From Gemmatimonadota bacterium (lineage in GTDB: Bacteria; Gemmatimonadota; Gemmatimonadetes; Gemmatimonadales; GWC2-71-9), in contig JANYLJ010000044.1 in the NCBI GenBank assembly GCA_025357945.1, positions 1 through 54,454 on the forward strand: a stretch of 54,454 nt of DNA. The letters are read 5' to 3'. Under the pieces are notes generated by a model. It saw only the letters and a list, made by a program, of their open reading frames with translations. It made no database searches and was not told the origin of the DNA. The position numbers and the translations under genes are program-made. How positions within the stretch are numbered: the first letter of the stretch is position 1; each line of letters starts with the position of its first letter. This document shows, in pieces, positions 15,981 to 24,059 of the stretch.

Positions 15981-16424
15981 TCACGGCAGCGCCTGCGGAC
16001 CATCGCCACGGAGGAAGACGAGTTGCGCCCGGCGGCCCTGCACCCGGGCGTCGACCACGTTGACCTGGTCGGAAAAGCGTTCCTGCAGCAGGGTGAGCGC
16101 GATATGGCCCCGGCTCAGGCCGCCCACGGCCTTGCCCACCAGCGAAATCCTCAGGCGATCCCCCTCGGGTATCATGTCGGTGGGGTGAAGCGGCACCCGG
16201 ACCGCTCGCGCATCGGTCAGGACCAGGACCCGGTCGAGGTAACTGGCGATGTCGGGCAGTTTCGCCGTGGGCGGAAAGTCGTCGCGGTAAACGTGTATGA
16301 CGGCATGCACAGCGCCGTCCGGCGCGGCATCAAGTTCGACGCGCGCGGCGTGGATCGGATGAAACCGTGATGCGGTGAGCATCAACGCGAGCACGACGAG
16401 CCACCCGGCGCGGCGCGTGTTCAC
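15981..16424 (-). CDS. Secreted DUF6702-like protein
   Basis: A 147-residue exported protein with signal peptide GWLVVLALMLTASRFHPIHA. The mature part resembles the DUF6702 pattern from memory of the family: HP at the mature start, a VHAVIHVYRDDFPP strand with the acidic DD, SYLDRVLVLTD, a middle EGDRLRISLVG, and the closing ERFSDQVNVVDARVQGRRAQ. The match is recognised by eye, not by search. A GTG at 16424 that overlaps the permease stop (GTGA) gives a clean signal peptide; a longer frame to 16496 does not. It ends the five-gene chain and probably works in the periplasm with the HupE-like permease. Function unknown. Confidence 0.7.
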   Translation of the reverse strand: MNTRRAGWLVVLALMLTASRFHPIHAARVELDAAPDGAVHAVIHVYRDDFPPTAKLPDIASYLDRVLVLTDARAVRVPLHPTDMIPEGDRLRISLVGKAVGGLSRGHIALTLLQERFSDQVNVVDARVQGRRAQLVFLRGDGPQALP

Positions 16425-17005
16425 CACGGGGCTCGCTCTGCCGCCATCACGAGCGCGACGCTGGCGGCGGCGAGTGAGGTCATCCGGATGCGCCACACGA
16501 GGGCGTGGTTCGCGTCACCAGCCGGCGCGCGCAGCAGCCGATCGGCGATGGTCAGCATCGAGATCATCACCGTCAACACGAGCGCCTGTCCCAACTCGAT
16601 CCCGATGTTGAAGCTCAGCAACGGCAACACGACGCTGCCGTCGAACAGGTCGCGGAGCGTGGTGGCGAAGCCGGCACCGTGGACGAGGCCGAAGAGTCCC
16701 GCGAGCGCCGGGCGGAGCCAGCCCGCGGGCCGGCTGCGGCGGTCGAACAGGTTCTCCGCACCCGCGAGTATGATGGTGCACGGGATCAGGAACTCGACGA
16801 GGCGGGTGGGAAACCGGATCACATTAAGCGTCGCGAGCGCGAGCGTCAGGCTGTGACCGACCGTGAAGGCACTGACCACGGTCAACCCGTGGCGCCAATC
16901 GCGCGGGCGGTAGCACGCGGCGAGTGCGAGCAGGAAGAGCAGGTGATCGAGCGCGTCGAGTGCGACGATGTGGTGGAACCCCACCCCGATGAATCGCCCG
17001 ATCAT
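16421..17005 (-). CDS. HupE/UreJ-like inner-membrane protein
   Basis: A 194-residue polytopic membrane protein with about six helices. Family marks: GFHHIVALDALDHLLFLLAL at the N-terminus, FTVGHSLTLALAT, FGLVHGAGFATTLRDLF, and LLSFNIGIELGQALVL. The conserved His/Asp residues inside helices resemble the metal-handling residues of HupE/UreJ proteins, some of which import nickel. The ATG at 17005 overlaps the TPR gene by 4 bases; upstream codons to 17125 are shadow. It is the only clear permease of the DUF4331 module, so it is the best candidate for the inner-membrane step. The substrate is not shown by sequence. Confidence 0.85.
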   Translation of the reverse strand: MIGRFIGVGFHHIVALDALDHLLFLLALAACYRPRDWRHGLTVVSAFTVGHSLTLALATLNVIRFPTRLVEFLIPCTIILAGAENLFDRRSRPAGWLRPALAGLFGLVHGAGFATTLRDLFDGSVVLPLLSFNIGIELGQALVLTVMISMLTIADRLLRAPAGDANHALVWRIRMTSLAAASVALVMAAERAPW

Positions 17006-18198
17006 CGTGACACGCTGAGTGCCCTGGCGTGGTCCGCGAGCATCACGTCCTCGGTGCCCCACTTGAGCGCCTCGCGCATCGCCCTGCGGGCTTCCGGGTC
17101 GCGGCCTGCCCGGTGCAGCGCCCACGCGTACTGGTCCCAGCCGTAGACGTCCGGGCGAGTCGCAAGTTCGTCCGTGGCCTGCGCGAGCACGGCGTCAACC
17201 TGTCGGCCGCGGTCGAGTAGTTCCAACCGCCACTGCCGATGCCAGGCACTCGGCGGCGCGGCGGTGATCGCCGTCTCGAAGGCGCGGAACATCCGTTCGG
17301 CGTCCGTCGCGTCGCCGAGGAGCAGGTGCGCGTCACTCGCCAGCGCGAAGGCAAGCGGGTCTTCGCCGGCGTTCATCGCATCGGTGGCGAAACGGAGTGC
17401 CTTCGTGCCGTCGCGCCTTGCCAGCGCGAGCCGTGACAGCGCGAGCAGCACGCGCGGATCGTCGGGTGCAACGTCACGCGCCATCGCGAGGCGGCTCGAC
17501 GCATCGGCAAGCTGGCCCGTGGCCAGCGCCATTTCACCGAGCCGCAGGTCGTACCATGCGATCTGCTCGGCGGGGGTCCCGGCACGGCGATGCGCCTTCT
17601 CACGGGCGCTGATCAGCAGGTTGCGCGCGTGCTCCGAATTGCCCCGCAACGAGGCCCAGCGCGCGACGCGGGCCAGCACCGGCGGCTCGGCCGCATTGCG
17701 ATCGAGGGCAGTGAAGATGGTGTCGGCCTCGAGGTACCGACCCAGTTCAAGGTCGATTTCGCCGAGGAGAGATCGCGGACCGGCGGCGCTCGCGTCGCCC
17801 GCGAGCAGCGACTCGGCTGATGCGCGTGCCTCGAGGAATTTGTGCTGGCCGACCTGTGCCAGGGCGAGTTCGTGCCACGCCTCACCGTTGTGCGCACGGC
17901 GGTTCGCGAGCGAGATGCGCGCTTCCGCCTCCGCGCGGCCGATATCGGCCGGAGTGGCCCGCTCGCGGGCGCGCTGCAGGTACAACGCTGCCAGGTGGAG
18001 ATGGTCGAGGGCGCCCGTGGGGTCGCGGAGCGCGCGTTGCTGGTAGAAGGCAATGTCCGCATCGCGCATGGCGCGCTCGGCGACGATGTCGTAGCGCGGC
18101 GTCGCGGGCTTCGCCGCGACCGACCGCGCCGTGGCGGCGGCGCCCGCAACCAGCGCGAGCGCCGCAACCACGAAGCCGATGGTAGGATACCGGCTCAA
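17002..18198 (-). CDS. Exported tetratricopeptide-repeat protein
   Basis: A 398-residue protein with an N-terminal signal peptide or anchor (TIGFVVAALALVAGAAATAR) followed by helix-turn-helix repeats over most of its length. TPR-like units include HLHLAALYLQRARERATPAD, AWHELALAQVGQHKFLEARA, SLLGEIDLELGRYLEADTIF, LRLGEMALATGQLADASSRL, VLLALSRLALARRDGTKALR and DQYAWALHRAGRDPEARRAM. TPR proteins scaffold protein-protein contacts. It overlaps the DUF4331 C-half gene and the permease gene by 4 bases each. It may join the exported DUF4331 proteins to the membrane parts of the module, which is inference from order. Confidence 0.85.
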   Translation of the reverse strand: MSRYPTIGFVVAALALVAGAAATARSVAAKPATPRYDIVAERAMRDADIAFYQQRALRDPTGALDHLHLAALYLQRARERATPADIGRAEAEARISLANRRAHNGEAWHELALAQVGQHKFLEARASAESLLAGDASAAGPRSLLGEIDLELGRYLEADTIFTALDRNAAEPPVLARVARWASLRGNSEHARNLLISAREKAHRRAGTPAEQIAWYDLRLGEMALATGQLADASSRLAMARDVAPDDPRVLLALSRLALARRDGTKALRFATDAMNAGEDPLAFALASDAHLLLGDATDAERMFRAFETAITAAPPSAWHRQWRLELLDRGRQVDAVLAQATDELATRPDVYGWDQYAWALHRAGRDPEARRAMREALKWGTEDVMLADHARALSVSR

Positions 18199-18728
18199 CG
18201 GTTTGCCGGGGCCACGTACGGGAACGTGGTCAGGAAGGGTGAATCGCTGGCGACGTTATCGGTCGCCAATCCCGGCGAGGTGTTGCTTGGGTCGAGCAGC
18301 GATCCGAAGATCGCCGACAGCCCGGCATCCACCACGTCATCGGACAGCTTGCGGCCGCCCCAGCCGTTCGCCAGCGCCCAGCTCAGCCAGCCGGCCGTGG
18401 ACTGCGCCTTGTCGGTCTGCACGATCAGCATGTCGGGCAACAGGACCGCGGCCAGCGTGTTCTGCACCGTGGCGTTGCGACCGGCGACGGTCGCCACGAA
18501 CGAGATCATTTCAGACTTGATCAGGCTCACGTCCTGCGACGGTCCGGTGCTGCCGTGCGTGGCATGACTGCGCTTGGCCAGGAAGACCTCGCTCACCAGT
18601 GGATTGCCGAGGCGCTGCACCTGGTTGTACATCCGGGTCGGCGTGGTGGTCGTCATCGAATTGTCACTGTTGCACGCCGTAGTGCCGAGCAAGGCGACGG
18701 CGGCGAAGGCGAGGCGGTACCGGCTCAT
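18195..18728 (-). CDS. DUF4331-type C-terminal half, as a separate lipoprotein
   Basis: Starting at the ATG at 18728 (GAGG 10 bases upstream) gives a lipoprotein-type leader ending LLGTTAC, 177 residues in all. An earlier ATG at 18764 forms an ATGA overlap with the previous gene but would push the leader inward. The body resembles the C-terminal half of DUF4331 proteins: RLGNPLVSEVFLAKRSH, then NTLAAVLLPDMLIVQTD and WGGRKLSDDVVDAGLSAIFG. It follows directly the gene for the N-terminal half, so one usual protein appears as two exported products. Function of DUF4331 is unknown. The lipobox is imperfect, so lipidation is uncertain. Confidence 0.75.
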   Translation of the reverse strand: MSRYRLAFAAVALLGTTACNSDNSMTTTTPTRMYNQVQRLGNPLVSEVFLAKRSHATHGSTGPSQDVSLIKSEMISFVATVAGRNATVQNTLAAVLLPDMLIVQTDKAQSTAGWLSWALANGWGGRKLSDDVVDAGLSAIFGSLLDPSNTSPGLATDNVASDSPFLTTFPYVAPANR

Positions 18729-18760
18729 CGAAGCGGTCCTCACGAGTTGATTGGTTGTCA

Positions 18761-19489
18761 TCATCGGGAAATGGTCCCCCAGAGACCGATCTTGGTGTTG
18801 CCGCCGGTCGTGAGCATTGCCGTTGGCAGCTCGATCACGATCGACAGGACGTTGAAGCCGGCGAGGAAGTCGACGGCCTGACCCGGAGCGCGGAACGCGC
18901 TGGCAGTCGGCGTGGACGGCAATGCCGCAAGCGAGCCCGTGACGGGCTTGCGATCCGGCAGGATGCGGAAGAACTGCTCGAGATCGATGAAGAACGGATC
19001 GTCACGCACGCCGGCGTACACCTGGATGCCGCTCGCTGTGCCAAGCACGGTGTTGATCGCGCCCATGACCACGGGGGCATCACTGGCGATCTCGTTCTGC
19101 ATTGCGCCCTTGACCGATGGCACCAACGGGCCGCGCACCTGCACCTGCTGGTTCGCGCCGGTGCCGGTAAACGTGATCTGCAGCACCTTGTCTTCCACCG
19201 CGTCACCGGTGTTGTCGACCTTGATCTGGTAGAGCAGGTTCGGATCGAACGTGACCGTGTTCGCCTGGGCAGGCGTAATCACCGGCCATGAGTTGAGCAC
19301 CAGCGTGATCCGATCGTTGGTGGCGCCTGGGAAGGCGTAGAAGTCCGTCATGTCCTGCGACGGATTGAGCTCGACATCGGCAGTGTCCTGATGGTCGGAA
19401 GCGTGCGCCAAGTGGCGGGCTCCGATGACACCGGCGATGCCGATCGCCACGGCAAGGCCGAGGCGCGCGGTACGGGGAAAGCGGTTCAT
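18761..19489 (-). CDS. DUF4331-type N-terminal half, secreted
   Basis: A 242-residue exported protein with a leader ending GARHLAHA, then the DUF4331 opening SDHQDTADVELNPSQDMTDF with YAFPG. Continuing blocks ITLVLNSWPVI, FDPNLLYQIKVDNTGDAVED and DDPFFIDLEQFFRIL are typical of the family, in which acidic and His residues may bind a ligand. The protein ends after LLTTGGNTKIGLWGTISR, where single-chain family members would continue. The start ATG at 19489 has GGAG 10 bases upstream; an earlier ATG at 19534 would hide the leader. It is the first gene of the five-gene chain and is divergent from the TonB receptor. Confidence 0.85.
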   Translation of the reverse strand: MNRFPRTARLGLAVAIGIAGVIGARHLAHASDHQDTADVELNPSQDMTDFYAFPGATNDRITLVLNSWPVITPAQANTVTFDPNLLYQIKVDNTGDAVEDKVLQITFTGTGANQQVQVRGPLVPSVKGAMQNEIASDAPVVMGAINTVLGTASGIQVYAGVRDDPFFIDLEQFFRILPDRKPVTGSLAALPSTPTASAFRAPGQAVDFLAGFNVLSIVIELPTAMLTTGGNTKIGLWGTISR

Positions 19490-19638
19490 CCTGCGTTGAC
19501 TCCTGGAAAGAGGTGACGGTTGTCCGGCAAGCACGGGGAGTACGCCGCGGATTGGTGGGTGGATTTCGGGGCCGCCCGATACATCCGATTCGGGGAGACG
19601 CGACGTACCAGTTCCGAATCCCTCCTTGGAGCCACGGC
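19490..19638. promoter_or_regulatory. Divergent control region between TonB receptor and DUF4331 chain
   Basis: 149 bases separate the two starts, so promoters for both directions must lie here or within the 5' ends. On the minus strand a GGAACT near 19617-19612 resembles the -35 element of ECF promoters. The matching -10 is not clear, because candidate CGTC or CGAAT elements do not fall at ideal spacing. GGAG at 19627-19630 is the ribosome site for the TonB GTG start. The shared region suggests common control. Confidence 0.4.
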
Positions 19639-21726
19639 GTGCGCGTCCGGTCCGGTTTGCTCTTCAGCTGTCTGGTCGCCGGTGGCGCCATGCCTGCTCG
19701 GGGGCAAGGCGGCGTCCCCGATACCGCCACCGCCCGCAAGCCGTTGCCCCGGCTCGACACCCTGGTGGCCACGGGGCGGGTGAGCGATCTCGTCGGCGTG
19801 GCGGCCTCGCCCAATCAGGGAACCGTCGGCGCCGCCGATCTCGCGCTCCGCCCGCTGCTTCGCCCAGGCGAGGTGGTCGAGAACATCCCCGGCGTGATCG
19901 TCACGCAACACAGCGGCAGCGGGAAGGCCAACCAGTACTTCCTGCGCGGCTTCAACCTGGACCACGGTACCGATCTGGCGATCAGCGTCGACGGGGTGCC
20001 AGTGAACATGACCAGCCATGCCCATGGTCAAGGGTATGCCGACCTGAACTTCCTGATTCCGGAGCTGGTCCAGCGAGTCGATTTCAAGAAGGGGCCTTAC
20101 TACGCCGACGTTGGCGATTTCGGATCAGCCGGTGCGTTCAACGTCCGCTACTTCGACCGGCTTCCCGCCGGGATCCTGCGCGTCGATGGTGGCCAACTCG
20201 GCTATGGCCGCGCCCTCGTCGCCAACAACATCGGCTCCGGCAACCTGTTGTATGCCGGCGAGTTCGAACACAACGACGGCCCGTGGACTCAGGGCGACAA
20301 CGAACGCAAGTACGGTGGGCTCCTTCGGTACGCGCGGGGGACCGAACATGCTGGGTTTACCCTCACGGTTCTCGGCTACCACAACGATTGGCGTTCGACC
20401 GATCAGATCCCGGATCGCGCCGTCGCCGCGGGACTCATCGGTCGTTTCGGTAGCATCGATCCGACCGACGCCGGCCGGAGCGGTCGGTATTCGCTGACGG
20501 CCGATTGGCGCACGCAGGGCGCCAACTCGACCTCCCATGTCCTGGCCTACGGTCTGCACTACGACCTGCACCTGTTCTCGGACTTCACCTACTTTCTCAA
20601 CGATCCCGTGCACGGCGATCAGATCGAGCAGCAGGACCGCCGCTACGTCGTCGGTGCCGCGGCGAGCCACACGCGGCTCGGGACGCTCTTCGGCGCGCCG
20701 ACGCAGACCACCGTGGGGGTCGACGTCCGCCACGACAACATCGACAACGGACTGTACCATTCCGAGGCCCAAACCCGCCTGAGCACAACGACCGTCAATC
20801 GCATCATCGAAACGAATGCGGCGCCATACGTCGAAAACCGGACCTACTGGAACGGGTGGTTTCGCAGCATCGTCGGCCTGCGTGGCGACGCCTTCTGGTT
20901 CGACGTTCGCAACGTGTCGGGCGGCAACTCGGGCAACGTGCAGGCCTCCCTGCTCAGCCCGAAGGTCACCGTCATTTTCGGCCCGTGGGCCAGGACGGAG
21001 TTATACCTCAACGGCGGCTTCGGCTTTCACAGCAACGACGCCCGCGGGGTGACGGCGGCGGTCAATCCGGCGACCGCCCTCGCCCGGAGCAAGGGCGGCG
21101 AGTTGGGCGCGCGCACCAGCCTGATTCCAGGATTGCAGAGTTCCATCTCGTTCTGGCTGCTCGACCTGAATTCCGAACTGGTCTGGTCCGGGGACGATGG
21201 CACCAACACACCGAGTGGACCGACGCGGCGCTATGGCATCGAGTTCGCCAATTTCTACACGCCGGTCAGGTGGCTCACCGTCGACGCCGATTACGCCTGG
21301 TCGCACACGCGCTACACTGATAACGAGCCTGACGGTCGGTACGTTCCGGAAGCGCTGGTCTCGACGTTCGACGGCGGCCTCGCCGTGCATGACCTGGCGG
21401 GACCGCTGCGCCGACTGCGCGGCAGCGTGCGGCTGCGGTATTTCGGGCCGCGGCCGTTGACGCAGGACGGCAGCGTCACTTCGCCGGCGACGTCCCTGGT
21501 CTACACCGACGTGGGATACAACCTGAGCGACACGTGGAATATCGGGGTGTCGGTGTTCAACGTGTTCAACTCCCGCGTCAGTGAAATCGACTACTTCTAC
21601 ACCTCCCGCTTGCCCGGCGAGCCACTGTCCGGCGTGGACGACGTGCACACCCACGCAGCGGATCCACGCTCCGTGCGGGTGTCGATCACGGCGCGACTCG
21701 GCTCCGCCGGCATGAAGCAGCATTAG
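19639..21726 (+). CDS. TonB-dependent outer-membrane receptor
   Basis: A 695-residue outer-membrane receptor that should import a ligand with energy from TonB. The GTG start at 19639 is favoured by GGAG 8 bases upstream and a signal peptide (VRSGLLFSCLVAGGAMPARG); an open frame back to 19513 has no such features. The plug domain shows LRPGEVVENIPGVIVTQHSG, QYFLRGFNLDHGTDLAISVD and the Met/His-bearing VPVNMTSHAHGQGYADLNF. A beta-barrel with many aromatic/Asn-Gly turns follows; the C-terminal strand RSVRVSITARL is not ended by the usual aromatic residue. No CarboxypepD-type N-terminal extension is present. Divergence from the DUF4331/TPR/HupE chain suggests it is the outer-membrane step of that system. 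Confidence 0.92.
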   Translation: MRVRSGLLFSCLVAGGAMPARGQGGVPDTATARKPLPRLDTLVATGRVSDLVGVAASPNQGTVGAADLALRPLLRPGEVVENIPGVIVTQHSGSGKANQYFLRGFNLDHGTDLAISVDGVPVNMTSHAHGQGYADLNFLIPELVQRVDFKKGPYYADVGDFGSAGAFNVRYFDRLPAGILRVDGGQLGYGRALVANNIGSGNLLYAGEFEHNDGPWTQGDNERKYGGLLRYARGTEHAGFTLTVLGYHNDWRSTDQIPDRAVAAGLIGRFGSIDPTDAGRSGRYSLTADWRTQGANSTSHVLAYGLHYDLHLFSDFTYFLNDPVHGDQIEQQDRRYVVGAAASHTRLGTLFGAPTQTTVGVDVRHDNIDNGLYHSEAQTRLSTTTVNRIIETNAAPYVENRTYWNGWFRSIVGLRGDAFWFDVRNVSGGNSGNVQASLLSPKVTVIFGPWARTELYLNGGFGFHSNDARGVTAAVNPATALARSKGGELGARTSLIPGLQSSISFWLLDLNSELVWSGDDGTNTPSGPTRRYGIEFANFYTPVRWLTVDADYAWSHTRYTDNEPDGRYVPEALVSTFDGGLAVHDLAGPLRRLRGSVRLRYFGPRPLTQDGSVTSPATSLVYTDVGYNLSDTWNIGVSVFNVFNSRVSEIDYFYTSRLPGEPLSGVDDVHTHAADPRSVRVSITARLGSAGMKQH

Positions 21727-21746
21727 CGTCGGCGGAGTCCTGTCCT

Positions 21747-21773
21747 GTCATCCCTCGCTGCGTTCGGGACGAC
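21747..21773. repeat. REP-like palindromic element (copy 1)
   Basis: An intergenic stretch, GTCATCCCTCGCTGCGTTCG followed by GGACGAC. It resembles elements near 24015 and 53421-53526, sharing a CGCTGCG or CGCTTCG core flanked by CATCC/GGAC-type arms. It lies between the TonB receptor stop and the ABC ATPase gene and could form an imperfect hairpin. Confidence 0.5.
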
Positions 21774-21796
21774 GGGGCGCTGCTAGCTTTCGGTTC

Positions 21797-22525
21797 ATGG
21801 ACTCCGCTCTGCCGATCCTCGCCGTCAACAACCTGGTCGTTCAGTACCCATCCTTCACGCTCGGTCCGCTGTCGTGCGCCGTGCATGGTGGCGAGACGGT
21901 GGCCCTCCTCGGCGCCAACGCGGCTGGCAAGACCACCTTTCTTCGCGCGATCACCGGCCGCCTCCGCGAACGCCAGGGCGAAATCCTCATTTCCGGGCGT
22001 GAGCCGCGTGACGCGCCGCCGTCATGGCGCGCAAAAATCGGCTTTGCGGCCGAAAAGCCGCAGGCCGACGGCGCGCTCCGGGTCCGCGAGTGGTTCGCGT
22101 TCCTCGCCGACTGCTATCCCACCTGGGATGCCGCTTACCAGCAGGACCTCACCAGCCGACTCGGCCTCGATGCTGGTGAGCGTATCGCGGCGCTGTCGCG
22201 TGGGACGGCGGTCAAGGCGGCGTACGTCGCGGCCGAGTCGTATCGTCCCGACCTGCTGGTGCTCGACGAACCGACCAACGGCCTCGATCCGGTCGTCCGC
22301 CTCGACTTTCTCGGGTTGCTCGGTGAATGCTTCGCCAACGCGCCCAACCGCGCGCTGATCTTCTCGTCCCACTTGCTCGAGGACGTCGAAGCGCTCTGCG
22401 ATCGCGCGCTGCTGCTGCGCGCGGGACAACTGGTCGACGAGATTCCGGGCGAACGGCTCACCGAGGCTCGCGCGTCGGGGCGACTCACCGAACTGGTCGC
22501 CCACGTGTTGCGGGCGACGCCGTGA
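21797..22525 (+). CDS. ABC transporter ATP-binding protein
   Basis: A 242-residue nucleotide-binding subunit. Walker A is GANAAGKT (residues 39-46), Walker B LLVLDEPTNGLD, the H-loop is in FSSHLLEDVEAL, and the signature reads ALSRGTAVKAA instead of LSGGQ. Variants of this kind occur in small ABC-2-type exporters. It overlaps its permease gene by 4 bases (GTGA), so the two form an exporter pair, probably a homodimeric ATPase with the membrane protein. The substrate is unknown; no regulator gene is adjacent. Confidence 0.93.
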   Translation: MDSALPILAVNNLVVQYPSFTLGPLSCAVHGGETVALLGANAAGKTTFLRAITGRLRERQGEILISGREPRDAPPSWRAKIGFAAEKPQADGALRVREWFAFLADCYPTWDAAYQQDLTSRLGLDAGERIAALSRGTAVKAAYVAAESYRPDLLVLDEPTNGLDPVVRLDFLGLLGECFANAPNRALIFSSHLLEDVEALCDRALLLRAGQLVDEIPGERLTEARASGRLTELVAHVLRATP

Positions 22526-24015
22526 ACTGGCGCGCGTTCCGGGCGCTCTTCCACCGCGAGGTGGCGCGCGGGCGACGGAGCATGCTGGGGTTTGCGGTCA
22601 TGGCACTGGCCGCGATCGTGCTGGCGTTCGTGCTCTCGGACGCGGCATCGGTCGGGCCCGCTATCGTGAGTGTGCTCGCCGGGATGATTCTTGTTTTCAC
22701 GCCCCTTGGCGACCTCCGCTCGGACAAGACCCTCGGTCACCTCGAATTCGACCGGGTGCTGCCGATCGACCACCGGGCGATTGCGACCGCTCGCCTCTTC
22801 GGCGCTGCGGTGCGCACCTCGCCGCTCCTGCTATTGTCGCTTCCGATCATCATCACGGTGGACCGGGGCCACGCGTTCAGTGCCGTGCGGCTGGTGGGCG
22901 CTGTCGCCATCCCGTTGGTCGTCTGGATGCTGTTCACCGCGGTCATGTGGGTGATGATGGCGGTGAACATCCGGTGGAATCTCCGCCGTCTCTGGTGGCT
23001 GCCGATGACCATCGTCATCGGCCCGCAGCTCGTCCTCTCGATGCTGCCGCCCGCCGTGAAGGAAGCCATCAAGACCACGTTCACGCGCGTCGGCGAACCG
23101 ATCGCCGGGTTCTTGTCCGCACCGATCGGGGTCGCGCTCATGATCGTGATCGTGCTCGCAATTCCGCTGGTGCTTTTCTGGCTTGCGGTGTCGGTGTTCG
23201 CCGCCGGGCTGGAACGCTACACCTATGACGCGTCCGCGGCGGTGCCGATGAGCGCCGCACCGCCGAAGCGTGAACTTGCGTCGATCGGACGCGGGCCGAT
23301 GCTCGCCGTGGCGCGCTACTGCATTCGACTCGCCACGGAGCAGTCGCGTCGCCGTCTCATCCTCCTCGCCGTGTTCGTTGCCGCGCTCCTGTTTGGCACT
23401 CACGAGATGAAGGAATACGCGCGGTTGTACGTGCGCATCCTCGCCGCGATGATCCCGGGCGGCATCGCGCTGCAGCTGAGCGTCGCGCGCACGCGGGGCC
23501 ACCTCGAAGGGATCCAGCAACTACCTCATCCGGCGATTACCATCGGCGCGGGTTACCTCCTGGGTATCGCCGTGCTTGCCACGCCGGGAGCTGCCGTGTG
23601 GGTGCTGGCGCGCGCCGTGACCGGTACGCCAGCGACGTCGAGCTATGCCCTGTCGCTCTGGGCATGGATGGTCGGGTGGTCTTGGCTCGCGAGCGTGAGC
23701 GTGGTGTGGCTGACGTCGCGGCGGACGCTGATGATCGCCACGATTCCCGTGCTCGCGGTCGTGACGTGGGCGGGGTATGCCGGCCTGCCGCAATTTCTCG
23801 ACGGCGTCCAGGCCCTGGCGACCGCCTTCGCCGAATTTCGGGCGAACGCCGGCGTCGCAGTCCCGCTGGTATTGGCCGGCGCGATGATGAGTGGCGGTTT
23901 GCCGCTCTTCGCCCGGGGATTGAACGAATTCGAATTTGCGGGGGCGAAGAAGCTGAACTGGTTCAGCCGTTGGCAGGAGCGGGCACGGGGCAGGCGGGTG
24001 CCTGGAGTCGGCTAG
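22522..24015 (+). CDS. ABC transporter permease, ABC-2-like
   Basis: A 497-residue membrane protein with about 12 hydrophobic segments, for example MLGFAVMALAAIVLAFVL, IVSVLAGMILVFTPL, LLLLSLPIIITV, ALMIVIVLAIPLVLFWLAVS and LILLAVFVAALLFG. A GTG start inside the ATPase stop (GTGA) is used; the frame continues farther upstream only as a shadow of the ATPase gene. A cytoplasmic stretch between the two halves contains SAAPPKRELASIGRGPMLAV. The gene ends just before a REP-like element. It forms an export system with the preceding ATPase. Confidence 0.85.
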   Translation: MNWRAFRALFHREVARGRRSMLGFAVMALAAIVLAFVLSDAASVGPAIVSVLAGMILVFTPLGDLRSDKTLGHLEFDRVLPIDHRAIATARLFGAAVRTSPLLLLSLPIIITVDRGHAFSAVRLVGAVAIPLVVWMLFTAVMWVMMAVNIRWNLRRLWWLPMTIVIGPQLVLSMLPPAVKEAIKTTFTRVGEPIAGFLSAPIGVALMIVIVLAIPLVLFWLAVSVFAAGLERYTYDASAAVPMSAAPPKRELASIGRGPMLAVARYCIRLATEQSRRRLILLAVFVAALLFGTHEMKEYARLYVRILAAMIPGGIALQLSVARTRGHLEGIQQLPHPAITIGAGYLLGIAVLATPGAAVWVLARAVTGTPATSSYALSLWAWMVGWSWLASVSVVWLTSRRTLMIATIPVLAVVTWAGYAGLPQFLDGVQALATAFAEFRANAGVAVPLVLAGAMMSGGLPLFARGLNEFEFAGAKKLNWFSRWQERARGRRVPGVG

Positions 24016-24040
24016 GATCCATCGCTTCGCTCCGGATGAC
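24015..24040. repeat. REP-like palindromic element (copy 2)
   Basis: A short intergenic palindrome-like stretch beginning GGATCCATCGCTTCGCTCCG, followed by a GATGACA arm, directly after the permease stop. It shares the arm and core pattern of the copies at 21747 and 53421-53526. It may fold into a hairpin between two convergent genes and act as a transcription barrier. Confidence 0.5.
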
Positions 24041-24059
24041 AGCCCGCGTGGTGTCGCAG

